In this document: piece after piece, positions 8,939 to 17,993 of the stretch
Numbering within the stretch: the stretch's first letter is position 1
Layout: every line of letters begins with the position of its first letter
Assembly: GCA_031422195.1 (NCBI GenBank)
Contig: JANOPZ010000109.1
Span: forward strand, 1-32,486
DNA from: JALOTE01 sp031422195
GTDB taxonomy: Bacteria; Pseudomonadota; Alphaproteobacteria; Rhizobiales; Rhizobiaceae
Direction: 5' to 3'
DNA length: 32,486 nt
Notes under the pieces: generated by a model
What the model was told of the DNA's origin: nothing
What the model saw: the letters and a program-made list of their open reading frames with translations, nothing else
Databases searched by the model: none
Position numbers and translations under genes: made by a program

Positions 8939-8973
8939 GACGTACTCAATTTCTCAAAATCAATTCTGAAAAT

Positions 8974-11556
8974 CTATTTCTGGAAATCCAATAAGCGCTC
9001 CAAATATTTTTTCTCTAGATCCGGTGACAGTGTGTCGCCGAGGCGCTTACGAATCGCTTCAAGAATCTCGCGGGCGCGTTGAATATCAATCTCGCCGGGC
9101 ACTTTAACATTGCTGCCAAAATCAGGGCCAGTGGTGGCGCGGGGGCGGCCAAGCGGATCGCGATCATCTGACATTTGGCGTTGGCCGTTGCCTTCAGAAC
9201 CGCCGCCATCGCCTTGGCCGGCTTGCTGTTGCATTTGTTTCATCATGCCTTCAGCACCGCGGCGCAAAGCTTCCAGAGCTGCGCCCTGTTGATCAAGCGC
9301 GCTTTGTCCATCGCCTTGGCCCAATGAATCCCCTGCTTCACCCATGGACCCTTGCGCGTCGCCAAATTCCTTGCCGGGTTCAATACCCGAACCCTTTAAG
9401 CCATCCATAAACGTGCCGAGACGACCCTGTAATCCGCGCTGGCCTTCACCCAGTTCACCGAAGCCCTGCTCACCGCCTTGACCTTGGCCTTGACCTTGGC
9501 TTTGGCCCGGCTTAGAACCTTGGCCCTGTTGAGAACCTTGACCTTGGCCCTGTTGTTCGCCTTGTTCGCTTTGGCCGCCTTCGCCCTCTTGGCCATTTTG
9601 CTGGTTGCGGTCGGCGCGTTGGGTTTGGTCCATCAACTCTTGCTGCTGCTGCAAAATTTCACCAAGCTCGTTCATTTGCTTTTGGGCTTGGCCTTGTTGA
9701 CCTTGTTGGCCTTGCTGGCCCTGTTCGGCCATCTGAAGATTATTCAGCATTTCTTCAAGCTGTGACAGAAGCTGTTCGGCTTCAGATTTTGCACCTTGCT
9801 CCGACAGTTCCTTCATTTGATCGAGCATTTTGTCGAGGTCTTGTGGTTGCACTTGCTGTGCGTTTTGCTTTTGTTGGCTTTGCGGGTTGCGCTTGGCGTT
9901 TTCAGCAAACTCACGCAAATAATCATTCATCGCATCGCGCAACGCCTCGATGGCCTTGGCGATCTCTTCTTCGCTGGCGCCGTTTTTCAATGCGTCACGC
10001 AGGGCTTGTTTTGCCTGTTGCAAGCGCTGTTCGGCGGCAGACAAATTGCCGCTCTCCATACCAAGCGCCACTTCCCACATATAATCGGCAACACCGCGGT
10101 ATTCCTCGTCACTCTCAGCTAAACGCAACCTTGCTAAAATAGTTGAAAGGGCCAAGTAATGCCCGGAATTTTTGATGAAGTCCTCAGGACGCAGCATTAA
10201 TGCTTCCAGCAAAGCCTCAATATAAACGTCGTCATCTGCGTTAAGTGCCAGTATCTGCCGCTGTTCAACAATGGCTTTGGCAAGCGGGTTGGCAAATGTC
10301 CGCGCTGGCAATGTGATGACTTCAGTTTCGCTTTTGCCTTTTTGTCCAGCGGCATCAACCGCCTCAAGGGTCAGCAATAGGTCACGGCCCGCGAACGGAT
10401 GGTCTGTCAGATTTTTGGTGGTCTTTGCCAAGAAACCGGCATCGCCCCCGCCGCGACCTGCCGGCAAAGTTAGCTTCAGCTCGGGGGTTTTGTAAAGCGG
10501 GCGCGCCATTTGATCATCGGGAAATAGGGCAAAAACCCCGTTTGCTGAAGTGGCGCCGTAATCGTCCTTAACGGTGTAATTTAGTTCTAAAGCACCGTTG
10601 CTTGCACTTTTCACGGCCTCTTCTTGCGGTTTTATAAAGGCTATCACAGGCCGCAGATCGGGAATAATGGAGAAAGTCCAATTTTCCAGCGGCTCTCCGC
10701 CAAGGGTCAACCTTAAATCACCTGCTTGTCTTAGATCGAAAGTAAAACTGGTTTGGCCTGCCGCGCCATCTGCGGACGGCGCAATTTCTATAGGCTCGAT
10801 ATTGTCTCTTGCTGCGTATTGTAAGGCAGGTTGACCGTACCCGCCAGTGATACGAACAAAGACCTTGCTTCCAGTGGGCACATTTGTTGCTGATTGCGGT
10901 GCGTCACCGGATGCAAAAGATGCAAGATAAAGTGGCGGACGGCGCGTATAATCCGGTGCGTTTACCCACACATCAATACGCGGCGGCGGGGTGTTAAAAC
11001 TTGCGTAGCTTTGTGTGATATCGGTTAGCCGACCGCCGCTTGATCCCATTGAGAACGCAAAAGCGGTAAACGTTAAAACTGCAACCAGCGCCCGCAATGC
11101 AAACGGGTCGCGCGCAGGGATGTTGGGTTTAGGGAACGGAATTTGCAGATTGTTGAGTTTGGCGGCCAGTTGCTCACGGTGGGTAGTCCACAGCGCTTCG
11201 GCAAACGGGTCGCCTTGACCTTGAGCTAACTTTTCACTTTGGGTGGCAACCGGCTGGTGTTCCAGTGCGTTGCCAAGTTCCAAGCGCCGGTCAATTTCTT
11301 CTGACTTTGGACGTGCAAATCCTATAAAAAACCCCAGCGCTCCAAAGGCAGCAATAGCAAAGGCAACACCAATGCTGATACGCGCCCAATCGGGTACAAC
11401 ACGGAAAATACCGAACCAAGCCACTACCGCGTAAAGCGAAGCGACAATAATCAAAGGTAACAGGCGCGGCCAAAAACGCTCAAACATTATTGCGCGCGCT
11501 GTTCTTCTGCGTGCGGTTTCGATGGCTTTAAACAGCGGGTCAGGTTCGTTTGTCAC
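8974..11556 (-). CDS. TIGR02302 (DUF4175) family membrane protein
   Basis: An 860-residue protein of the alphaproteobacterial TIGR02302 family. Two membrane segments lie near residues 32-78 and a third near 155-172; a large periplasmic-looking part follows with PPRIDVWVNAPDYTRRPPLYL, a family hallmark. The last 300 residues hold a long Gln/Gly/Glu-rich low-complexity and coiled-coil region (genomic 9440-9900), then a C-terminal helix ending LLDFQK. I place the start at GTG 11556 because AGGAG sits eight bases upstream and the protein then opens MTNEPDPLFKAIE; an upstream extension to 11613 lacks such a site. It follows lysA on the same strand across a tandem-hairpin gap. Function is unknown. 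Confidence 0.9.
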   Translation of the reverse strand: MTNEPDPLFKAIETARRRTARAIMFERFWPRLLPLIIVASLYAVVAWFGIFRVVPDWARISIGVAFAIAAFGALGFFIGFARPKSEEIDRRLELGNALEHQPVATQSEKLAQGQGDPFAEALWTTHREQLAAKLNNLQIPFPKPNIPARDPFALRALVAVLTFTAFAFSMGSSGGRLTDITQSYASFNTPPPRIDVWVNAPDYTRRPPLYLASFASGDAPQSATNVPTGSKVFVRITGGYGQPALQYAARDNIEPIEIAPSADGAAGQTSFTFDLRQAGDLRLTLGGEPLENWTFSIIPDLRPVIAFIKPQEEAVKSASNGALELNYTVKDDYGATSANGVFALFPDDQMARPLYKTPELKLTLPAGRGGGDAGFLAKTTKNLTDHPFAGRDLLLTLEAVDAAGQKGKSETEVITLPARTFANPLAKAIVEQRQILALNADDDVYIEALLEALMLRPEDFIKNSGHYLALSTILARLRLAESDEEYRGVADYMWEVALGMESGNLSAAEQRLQQAKQALRDALKNGASEEEIAKAIEALRDAMNDYLREFAENAKRNPQSQQKQNAQQVQPQDLDKMLDQMKELSEQGAKSEAEQLLSQLEEMLNNLQMAEQGQQGQQGQQGQAQKQMNELGEILQQQQELMDQTQRADRNQQNGQEGEGGQSEQGEQQGQGQGSQQGQGSKPGQSQGQGQGQGGEQGFGELGEGQRGLQGRLGTFMDGLKGSGIEPGKEFGDAQGSMGEAGDSLGQGDGQSALDQQGAALEALRRGAEGMMKQMQQQAGQGDGGGSEGNGQRQMSDDRDPLGRPRATTGPDFGSNVKVPGEIDIQRAREILEAIRKRLGDTLSPDLEKKYLERLLDFQK

Positions 11557-11640
11557 AGCGCTCTCCTGCTCATGACTATAGAAATAGCACTGAATGTGCC
11601 AAAGGCGAGGCAATCACAAAAAATTCAGTAAATTTAACCT

Positions 11641-11720
11641 TAGTCCAGCTATGCTGGTATTCTTTTGACTAATCCAGCCATGCTGGTACTTTTTATGACT
11701 AGTCCAGCCATGCTGGTACT
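11641..11720 (-). repeat. Three tandem hairpin repeats derived from the lysA 3' end
   Basis: Three copies of a unit about 30 bases long start at 11641, 11670 and 11700. Each contains CCAGC, a three-base loop and GCTGG (stems 11645-11657, 11674-11686, 11704-11716). The copy at 11700-11720 is the end of lysA itself (codons for VPAWLD plus the stop, read on the minus strand); the other two lie beyond the stop and repeat the same letters. The stems are identical in all three, and differences fall in the loop and spacers. This suggests slippage duplication, possibly kept as an RNA structure between lysA and the TIGR02302 gene. Confidence 0.8.
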
Positions 11721-12967
11721 GAATCAAGCGCAATTAAAGCTTCCAAATCCAGTCTTGGGCGTACGATATGAAATTTATCGCCGTTGACCAGCACTTCGGG
11801 CACCAAAGCGCGGGTGTTATAAGTTCCTGCTTGTACAGCGCCATAAGCGCCTGCGGTCCGCACGACCAGTAAGTCGCCTGCGTTCGGGCGCGGCATTTCG
11901 CGGTCAAGGCCCAGATAATCACCAGTCTCACAAACCGGACCGACAATATCAGCGCGGATACGTTTGTCGGCCGGGGCAGGGGCTTTGGCAGGCACAATAT
12001 CGTGCCATGCCTCATAGAGCGTTGGGCGAATGAGATCATTCATTGCGGCATCAACAATAACAAAGTTTTTTGCATCACCATCTTTGACATAAATAACAGA
12101 TGTAACCAGCACACCGGCGTTGCCAACGATCAAACGGCCCGGCTCAAAAATCACTTTGAGACCCAGCTTGGTCATATGTTTTTTGACAATATTGGCATAA
12201 GCGTCCGGCAAGGGCGGCGGTGAATTATCCTGTTTATAGGGTATGCCAAGGCCGCCGCCGAGATCGACATGCTCAATCTGGTGACCATCGCTTTTCAGTG
12301 TTTCGACAAGTTCGCCGAGTAAAGCGAACGCCTGATCAAAGGGTTCCAAATCAATGATCTGGCTGCCGATATGCATATCGATGCCTGTGACTTTGAGCCC
12401 CGGCAGGCTGGCTGCGCGGGCATAGGCTTGGCGGGCGCGGTCGAATGGAACGCCAAATTTGTTTTCTTTTTTGCCGGTTGAAATTTTAGCATGGGTTTTT
12501 GCGTCAACATCTGGGTTTACACGCAAGGAAATATTGGCTGTTTTGCCAGCCAAAACCGCGCGGGCCGATAACTGCTCAAGCTCCGGCTCGCTTTCCACAT
12601 TGAAGCAATGGATATTGGCGGCAAGTGCGAAATCCATTTCGGCGATGGTTTTACCGACGCCAGAAAACATGATTTTTTGGGGCGCAATGCCTGCCGCCAA
12701 AGCCCGGCGCAGTTCGCCGCCGGAAACAACATCTGCGCCTGCACCAAGGCGGGCCAGTGTTTTCAAAACCGCCTGATTGGAATTGGCCTTCATGGCATAG
12801 CAAACCAGCGTGTCGAGGCCTGCGAAAGACTGCGAAAATACCGTATAATGGCGTTCAAGCGTAGCCGTTGAGTAGCAATAAAACGGTGTGCCAACTTCGG
12901 CGGCAATATCGGCAAGGGCAACGCCTTCGGCGCACAGCTTGCCACGCACGTAATGAAAATGATCCAT
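11699..12967 (-). CDS. lysA: Diaminopimelate decarboxylase
   Basis: A 422-residue PLP enzyme that converts meso-diaminopimelate to lysine, the last step of lysine synthesis. The PLP lysine is K60 in VCYAMKANSN, the glycine-rich phosphate site is DLGGGLGIPY (235-244), and the substrate-site cysteine of the partner subunit is C346 in GPVCETGD. Length is normal. The ATG lies 11 bases after the lipoprotein stop, and argH is just beyond, so argH-lipoprotein-lysA probably form one transcript. The last six codons and stop are the template of a tandem repeat that continues downstream. Confidence 0.97.
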   Translation of the reverse strand: MDHFHYVRGKLCAEGVALADIAAEVGTPFYCYSTATLERHYTVFSQSFAGLDTLVCYAMKANSNQAVLKTLARLGAGADVVSGGELRRALAAGIAPQKIMFSGVGKTIAEMDFALAANIHCFNVESEPELEQLSARAVLAGKTANISLRVNPDVDAKTHAKISTGKKENKFGVPFDRARQAYARAASLPGLKVTGIDMHIGSQIIDLEPFDQAFALLGELVETLKSDGHQIEHVDLGGGLGIPYKQDNSPPPLPDAYANIVKKHMTKLGLKVIFEPGRLIVGNAGVLVTSVIYVKDGDAKNFVIVDAAMNDLIRPTLYEAWHDIVPAKAPAPADKRIRADIVGPVCETGDYLGLDREMPRPNAGDLLVVRTAGAYGAVQAGTYNTRALVPEVLVNGDKFHIVRPRLDLEALIALDSVPAWLD

Positions 12968-12978
12968 GAATGAGCAGC

Positions 12979-13146
12979 CTAAAGCAGTTTATCGAGCACG
13001 AAGGGTTTATCGACTGCGGGTTCAGCAGGTTTATCGGCCTCTTTCATAATTGTTACGCCGGGTTCCGGGCGCAGCATTGGGCCAGCGCGCCCGCATCCGA
13101 CAAGCGTTACAGCGATAAGGACGAGGCTGACAAAACGAATGGGCAT
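12979..13146 (-). CDS. LptM/YifL-like small lipoprotein (55 residues)
   Basis: A very short gene between argH and lysA. It starts at ATG 13146 after AAGG nine bases upstream and ends at TAG 12981-12979. The protein begins MPIRFVSLVLIAVTLVGCGRAGP: a charged start, a hydrophobic stretch, and a lipobox LVGC with the lipid-bearing cysteine at residue 18. The remainder is short, proline- and lysine-rich and without a fold I recognise. Position and form match the small lipoproteins related to LptM (YifL), which in E. coli assist maturation of the LPS transport pore; that role here is inference. Export through the inner membrane and lipidation are well supported. Confidence 0.88.
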   Translation of the reverse strand: MPIRFVSLVLIAVTLVGCGRAGPMLRPEPGVTIMKEADKPAEPAVDKPFVLDKLL

Positions 13147-13199
13147 GGACAAAGCCTTATTGTAAATGAGGGCAAGATAGCGGAAACCGTTACGCGTTT

Positions 13200-14600
13200 C
13201 TACTGTTTAGCCAATTTGCGTTTTGCCGCAGCAATTTGCTTTTTTACTTCGCTTGGCGCTGTGCCGCCGAACGATACGCGCGAACGAACTGATTTTTCAA
13301 CCGTCAGCACCGAAAACACATCCTCTGTAATCTCGGTATGTATGGATTGCATCTCAGAAAGCGTCAATTTTTCCAGCCCTACGTTTTTGGCTTCCGCTAA
13401 AGCCACGGCCTTGCCTGTCATGTGATGCGCATCGCGGAACGGAATATTAAGCGTGCGCACCAGCCAATCGGCCAAATCTGTTGCAGTTGAAAACCCGGTT
13501 GAGGCTGCATCACGCATGCGCTTTTCATTAAACACCATATCGCGAACCATGCCAGTCATGGCGGCAACCATCAAATCCAGCGTGTCGGCGGCGTCAAACA
13601 CGGCCTCTTTATCTTCCTGCATATCTTTGGAATAAGCGAGCGGCAGGCCCTTCATAACCGTAAGCAGCGTAATGAGAGCGCCAGTGACACGGCCGGATTT
13701 AGCGCGCACCAATTCAGCGGCATCAGGATTGCGTTTTTGTGGCATGATGGACGAGCCGGTTGAAAACGCATCCGACAATTTGACGAAGCCAAATTGCGGC
13801 GTTGACCAGATGACGATTTCTTCTGCAAACCGCGACAAATGCGTGCCGCAAATGGCCGCGGTGCTTAAAAACTCCAAGGCAAAGTCACGGTCGGACACAG
13901 AATCAAGTGAATTGCGGGTGGGTTCGCGAAAGCCAAGTGTTTTAGCTGTCATGTGCCGATCAATTGGAAAACCAGTGCCGGCCAATGCAGCAGCGCCAAG
14001 CGGCGATTCGTCCATACGTTTGATTGCGTCTTGAAAGCGCGAACGGTCACGGGAGAACATTTCCACATAGGCCATGAAATGGTGACCAAGCGTTACAGGT
14101 TGCGCGGTTTGCATATGCGTAAAGCCGGGCATCACGGTTGCGTAATGTTCAGATGCGCGTTCGAGCAGCGCCTCGATCAAGCCGTTCAGGACACCATCGA
14201 AAAATGCACAACGTGCTTTAACCCATAATCTGAAATCGGTTGCCACTTGATCATTGCGCGAGCGGGCTGTGTGCAAACGCCCTGCCGGTGCGCCGATAAG
14301 CACTGCGAGCCGCGACTCCACATTCATATGAATGTCTTCAAGCTTTCTGGAAAACTCGAATTTACCTGACTGTATTTCGGCCAAAACCGCATCAAGCCCT
14401 TGGTCAATTGCGGTGTAATCGGCGTGGCTGATGATGCCTTGCGCAACAAGCATGGCCGCATGGGCCTTAGAGCCGACGATATCTTCACCAAAAAGTGCCT
14501 TGTCAAAATCAATCGAGGCGTTGATGGCTTCCATCACTGCGTCGGGTTGACCGGCAAAACGCCCACCCCACATCTTGTTGCTGCCGGAATTATCAGTCAT
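13200..14600 (-). CDS. argH: Argininosuccinate lyase
   Basis: A 466-residue enzyme of the fumarase/aspartase superfamily that splits argininosuccinate into arginine and fumarate. The signature GSSIMPQKRNPD is at residues 282-293, with S283 the expected catalytic serine; TARSRNDQ is at 111-118 and the catalytic histidine is H162 in GFTHMQ. The N-terminus (KMWGGRFAG) is typical. A CGGAG ribosome binding site lies eight bases before the ATG. It heads the argH-lipoprotein-lysA group. Only 39 bases separate it from divergent tlpA, so the two promoters must overlap or sit inside the coding ends. Confidence 0.97.
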   Translation of the reverse strand: MTDNSGSNKMWGGRFAGQPDAVMEAINASIDFDKALFGEDIVGSKAHAAMLVAQGIISHADYTAIDQGLDAVLAEIQSGKFEFSRKLEDIHMNVESRLAVLIGAPAGRLHTARSRNDQVATDFRLWVKARCAFFDGVLNGLIEALLERASEHYATVMPGFTHMQTAQPVTLGHHFMAYVEMFSRDRSRFQDAIKRMDESPLGAAALAGTGFPIDRHMTAKTLGFREPTRNSLDSVSDRDFALEFLSTAAICGTHLSRFAEEIVIWSTPQFGFVKLSDAFSTGSSIMPQKRNPDAAELVRAKSGRVTGALITLLTVMKGLPLAYSKDMQEDKEAVFDAADTLDLMVAAMTGMVRDMVFNEKRMRDAASTGFSTATDLADWLVRTLNIPFRDAHHMTGKAVALAEAKNVGLEKLTLSEMQSIHTEITEDVFSVLTVEKSVRSRVSFGGTAPSEVKKQIAAAKRKLAKQ

Positions 14601-14639
14601 GGGCGGGCTCCGCAGAATTTTGAAACGTAAGGGTTAAGC

Positions 14640-15311
14640 ATGGCAGACGAACCGATCAAACCCACAGTTTTGTCACGGCAACGATCTTTTATTCTTCTTG
14701 GTCTGGTTGGCGCTGCAATTGGTGTTGTTATTGCGCTATACGTCAGCCAAAGCGATGATGGCAATGTAGCAGTTGCGATAGCGGATAGCTGCGCTGCCAA
14801 AACTGCTCAATCTCAAGCCATTGTTGCACTGGCGATGGGGGGAGTGGCTTCAATGGGCGCGGTGAAACCACGTTCGCTAGCCTCTCTTAAGTTTCAAGAT
14901 GAAGATAAGGCATCAGTGACATTAGCCAATTTCAAGGGCAAAACGGTCTTGCTTAACCTATGGGCAACATGGTGCGCGCCATGCCGCGCTGAAATGCCTG
15001 AGTTGGATGCGCTTCAGGCGGAAAAAGGCAGCGATAGATTTGAAGTTGTGGCGCTGAATTTAGACCGTGGCGACGACACAAAACCGCAAGATTTTTTTGA
15101 AGAGACCGGCGTTAAAAGCCTAAAGCATTACCGCGATGGCACGCTCGGTGTTTTCAACGACTTGAAAAGTGCGGGTTTGGTTTTGGGGCTTCCTGTTACC
15201 ATGCTGATCGATGGTGAAGGCTGTTTGCTTGCCGCTATGAATGGGCCTGCGCCATGGCATGGCGACGATGCCAGACGATTTGTCGATGGAGTGCTGGCGA
15301 TAAAGCCCTGA
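14640..15311 (+). CDS. tlpA: Membrane-anchored thioredoxin-like TlpA
   Basis: A 223-residue thiol-disulfide protein. One N-terminal membrane anchor (residues 16-34) places the thioredoxin domain in the periplasm. The active site is WATWCAPC with C112 and C115, and the cis-proline is P185 in GLPVTM. Two further cysteines, C51 and C195, could form the structural disulfide known in TlpA. In Bradyrhizobium TlpA reduces the copper chaperone and CoxB during cytochrome oxidase assembly; the same job is likely here. The gene has an AAGGG site seven bases upstream and is divergent from argH, a common rhizobial arrangement. It ends one base before the convergent hbd stop. Confidence 0.94.
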   Translation: MADEPIKPTVLSRQRSFILLGLVGAAIGVVIALYVSQSDDGNVAVAIADSCAAKTAQSQAIVALAMGGVASMGAVKPRSLASLKFQDEDKASVTLANFKGKTVLLNLWATWCAPCRAEMPELDALQAEKGSDRFEVVALNLDRGDDTKPQDFFEETGVKSLKHYRDGTLGVFNDLKSAGLVLGLPVTMLIDGEGCLLAAMNGPAPWHGDDARRFVDGVLAIKP

Positions 15312-15312
15312 T

Positions 15313-16191
15313 TTACCGCGTCGGAACCGGCGTTTCACCGCGATAATCGTAAAACCCGCGTCCGGTTTTTTTGCCAAGCCATCCGGCCTCAACATATTTT
15401 ACCAACAGCGGGCAAGGGCGGTATTTGCTGTCTGAGAGGCCCTCATGCAAAACCTGCATGATCGACAAACAGGTATCAAGGCCAATAAAATCAGCAAGTT
15501 CGAGCGGGCCCATTTTATGGTTCGCACCGAGCCGCATCGCGGTATCAATGGCATCTACAGAGCCGACACCTTCGTATAAAGTGTAAATTGCCTCATTGAT
15601 CATCGGGATTAAAATGCGGTTGACGATAAAGGCAGGAAAATCTTCAGAAAGCGTGACGGTTTTGCCAAGGCTTTCCGAGAATATTTTGGCGGCCTGAAAG
15701 GTCGTGTTTGAAGTGGCAATGCCGCGCACGAGCTCTACCAAATTCATCACTGGCACAGGATTCATAAAATGAATTCCCATGAACTTATCTGGACGGTCAG
15801 TCGATGAGGCAAGACGGGTAATCGAAATCGATGACGTATTGGTACCGATCAGAGCTTCGGGCTTCAACACGGGACAAAGTGCAGCATAAATTTTGCGTTT
15901 GACGGTTTCGTTTTCTGAGGCAGCTTCGATGACTAAATCGCAATCGGCCAAGCTGATGACCTCAGTTGAGGTTGTGATTCGGGCAAGACTTGCTGTTTTG
16001 TCGGACGCAGCCATGCGGCCTTTTGAAACCAAAGCTTCAAGCCGCGTGCCGATCAAATCTGTAGCTTTTGTGAGTGCCGGCGCTGAGGCATCCATGATGG
16101 AGATTTCAAAACCAGCGGTGGCGCACACTTGTGCTATACCACTGCCCATTTGGCCGGCACCGATAATGCCAATTTTTTGAATACCACTCAT
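15313..16191 (-). CDS. hbd: 3-hydroxybutyryl-CoA dehydrogenase
   Basis: With the start at ATG 16191 the protein has 292 residues, the usual family size, and opens MSGIQKIGIIGAGQMGSGIA with the NAD-binding GxGxxG at residues 9-16. The catalytic histidine is H141 in HFMNPVPV, and the NTSS loop is at 118-121. It oxidises (S)-3-hydroxybutyryl-CoA or other short 3-hydroxyacyl-CoAs with NAD. A longer reading to 16287 adds 32 residues absent from the family; an ATG at 16212 is a second alternative. It follows etfB-etfA on the same strand after 111 bases and probably shares their acyl-CoA oxidation role. Confidence 0.94.
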   Translation of the reverse strand: MSGIQKIGIIGAGQMGSGIAQVCATAGFEISIMDASAPALTKATDLIGTRLEALVSKGRMAASDKTASLARITTSTEVISLADCDLVIEAASENETVKRKIYAALCPVLKPEALIGTNTSSISITRLASSTDRPDKFMGIHFMNPVPVMNLVELVRGIATSNTTFQAAKIFSESLGKTVTLSEDFPAFIVNRILIPMINEAIYTLYEGVGSVDAIDTAMRLGANHKMGPLELADFIGLDTCLSIMQVLHEGLSDSKYRPCPLLVKYVEAGWLGKKTGRGFYDYRGETPVPTR

Positions 16192-16302
16192 AAACTTCTG
16201 CCCCGACAGCATTATGCTTTGTGTTTGCTGCAATGCAACATAAAATGACCTCGGACAGTTGTCCACGAGATCCTTAGAACAATTCAAAACAAGGTAAAGA
16301 CC

Positions 16303-17232
16303 TTATACAGCCTTCTGCAATTCTGGAAGGGCTTCAAACAAGTCCGCGACCAGACCATAATCGGCAACCTGGAAAATAGGTGCTTCTTCATCTTTGTTGA
16401 TGGCAACAATAATTTTGCTGTCTTTCATGCCGGCCAGATGTTGGATAGCGCCTGAAATACCGCAAGCAATATAGAGATCAGGCGCAACTACTTTTCCGGT
16501 TTGGCCAACCTGCCAATCGTTTGGTGCATAGCCAGCATCGACGGCGGCGCGCGAAGCACCAACGGCTGCACCGAGGGCATCGGCAACCGGCAGCATGACA
16601 TCTTGGAATTTCTCTTTTGACCCCAAAGCGCGTCCGCCAGAAATCACAACTTTGGCTGACGTTAACTCGGGGCGGTCGTTCTTGGCGATTTCGTTTTTCA
16701 GGAAACTCGATAAATTTGCGTTAGCAGCCGCGCCAACAGTTTCCACTGTGGCAGAGCCACCGTCGCTGGTTGCAGCAAATGAGGCGGTCCGCACGGTAAT
16801 CACCCGCGTTGCATCGGTCGACTGTACAGTCTGAATGGCATTTCCGGCATAGATCGGGCGTTTGAATGTATCGGCGGAAACCACTTCCACAATGTCAGAC
16901 AGCTGCATCACATCGAGCATTGCAGCAACGCGCGGCATAATGTTTTTGGTCATTGGCGTTGAAGGCGCAATGATGGTGTCATAGCTGCCGGCCATTGAAA
17001 CAATAAGCGCCGCAACGTTTTCGGCCAAATAAGCGCCAAGTAAAGCATCATCGGCCAAAATCACTTTTGCAACGCCATCCATTTTCGCGGCAGCATCAGC
17101 AACTGATTTTGCACCTTGGCCTGCCACCAAGACGTGAACATCGCCGCCAATTGCGTGCGCAGCGGTCAGGGCTTTTGCTGTCTGGTCAGACAGGTTAGCG
17201 TTATTATGTTCTGCAAGAAGAAGAATGGCCAT
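16303..17232 (-). CDS. etfA: Electron transfer flavoprotein, alpha subunit
   Basis: A 309-residue ETF alpha subunit. The C-terminal FAD domain is clear (PDLYIACGISGAIQHLAGM, then INKDEEAPIFQVADYGLVAD). The N-terminal half has the usual ADP/nucleotide-like fold. With the beta subunit it accepts electrons from acyl-CoA and related dehydrogenases and passes them to ETF-ubiquinone oxidoreductase. AAGGA lies seven bases upstream of the ATG, and the gene starts 11 bases after the etfB stop, so the two are co-transcribed. Electron-bifurcating ETFs are an alternative class, but the hbd neighbourhood favours the classical type. Confidence 0.97.
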   Translation of the reverse strand: MAILLLAEHNNANLSDQTAKALTAAHAIGGDVHVLVAGQGAKSVADAAAKMDGVAKVILADDALLGAYLAENVAALIVSMAGSYDTIIAPSTPMTKNIMPRVAAMLDVMQLSDIVEVVSADTFKRPIYAGNAIQTVQSTDATRVITVRTASFAATSDGGSATVETVGAAANANLSSFLKNEIAKNDRPELTSAKVVISGGRALGSKEKFQDVMLPVADALGAAVGASRAAVDAGYAPNDWQVGQTGKVVAPDLYIACGISGAIQHLAGMKDSKIIVAINKDEEAPIFQVADYGLVADLFEALPELQKAV

Positions 17233-17243
17233 GTCAGTTTCCT

Positions 17244-17993
17244 TTACAGTACGCCGGCTTCGGCTTTGAGTTTCTCTACAAGTTCAGCAACAGATTTAAC
17301 TTTGACACCGGATTTGCGTTTTTCAGGCTCTTCGGTGTTGAGCACTTTCAACCGCGGGCTGACGTCAACGCCATAATCGGCGGGTGATTTTTCATCGAGC
17401 TGTTTTTTCTTGGCCTTCATAATGTTTGGCAAAGAGGCATAGCGAGGCTCGTTGAGGCGCAAATCAGTGGTGACAACGGCCGGTAATTTCAGCTCTATCG
17501 TTTGTGAGCCGCCGTCCACCTCACGGGTGATGTGAGCTTTGTCACCTTCGATCACCACTTTTGAAGCAAACGTGCCTTGCCCCCATCCCAGCAATGCTGC
17601 CAGCATTTGGCCGGTTTGATTGCTGTCATCATCAATTGCTTGCTTCCCGCATATCACGAGTTGCGGGCCTTCTTCGGCAATGATGGCCTTTAGAATTTTA
17701 GCAACAGCCAATGGCTCAACCAATGCGTCGGTTTTCACCAAAATTCCTCGGTCGGCACCCATTGCCAGAGCCGTCCGGATGGTTTCTTGGGCCTGAGCGG
17801 GGCCAATTGAAACTGCAATGATCTCGTCGGCTTTGCCAGCTTCCTTGAGGCGCAATGCCTCTTCGATGGCGATTTCGTCAAAGGGGTTCATCGACATTTT
17901 GACATTGGCAAGTTCCACGCCTGAGCCATCGGCCTTGACGCGAATTTTCACGTTGTAGTCAACAACGCGTTTGACAGGCACCAGTATTTTCAT
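17244..17993 (-). CDS. etfB: Electron transfer flavoprotein, beta subunit
   Basis: Starting at ATG 17993 the protein has 249 residues, the family norm, and begins MKILVPVKRVVDYNVKIRV, the canonical N-terminus. An open frame reaches back to 18125 but that extension is unlike the family. Features seen are the MSMNPFDEIAIEEALRLKE segment, the AMP-binding CGKQAIDDDSNQTGQMLAALLGW stretch near residues 120-140 and the RYASLPNIMKAKKK recognition-loop region. It is the first gene of etfB-etfA-(hbd). A large palindrome 131 bases upstream of the ATG is a likely operator. Confidence 0.96.
   Translation of the reverse strand: MKILVPVKRVVDYNVKIRVKADGSGVELANVKMSMNPFDEIAIEEALRLKEAGKADEIIAVSIGPAQAQETIRTALAMGADRGILVKTDALVEPLAVAKILKAIIAEEGPQLVICGKQAIDDDSNQTGQMLAALLGWGQGTFASKVVIEGDKAHITREVDGGSQTIELKLPAVVTTDLRLNEPRYASLPNIMKAKKKQLDEKSPADYGVDVSPRLKVLNTEEPEKRKSGVKVKSVAELVEKLKAEAGVL

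Noticed and set aside
9478..9765. Leucine-rich plus-strand frame that looks like a membrane protein
   Set aside because: It is the complement of the Gln/Gly-rich tract of the TIGR02302 gene (CAG/CAA read as leucine codons).
11641..11720. Possible CRISPR array
   Set aside because: The units are contiguous at 29-30 bases with only about nine bases of variable spacer, and one unit is the lysA coding end; there are no cas genes.
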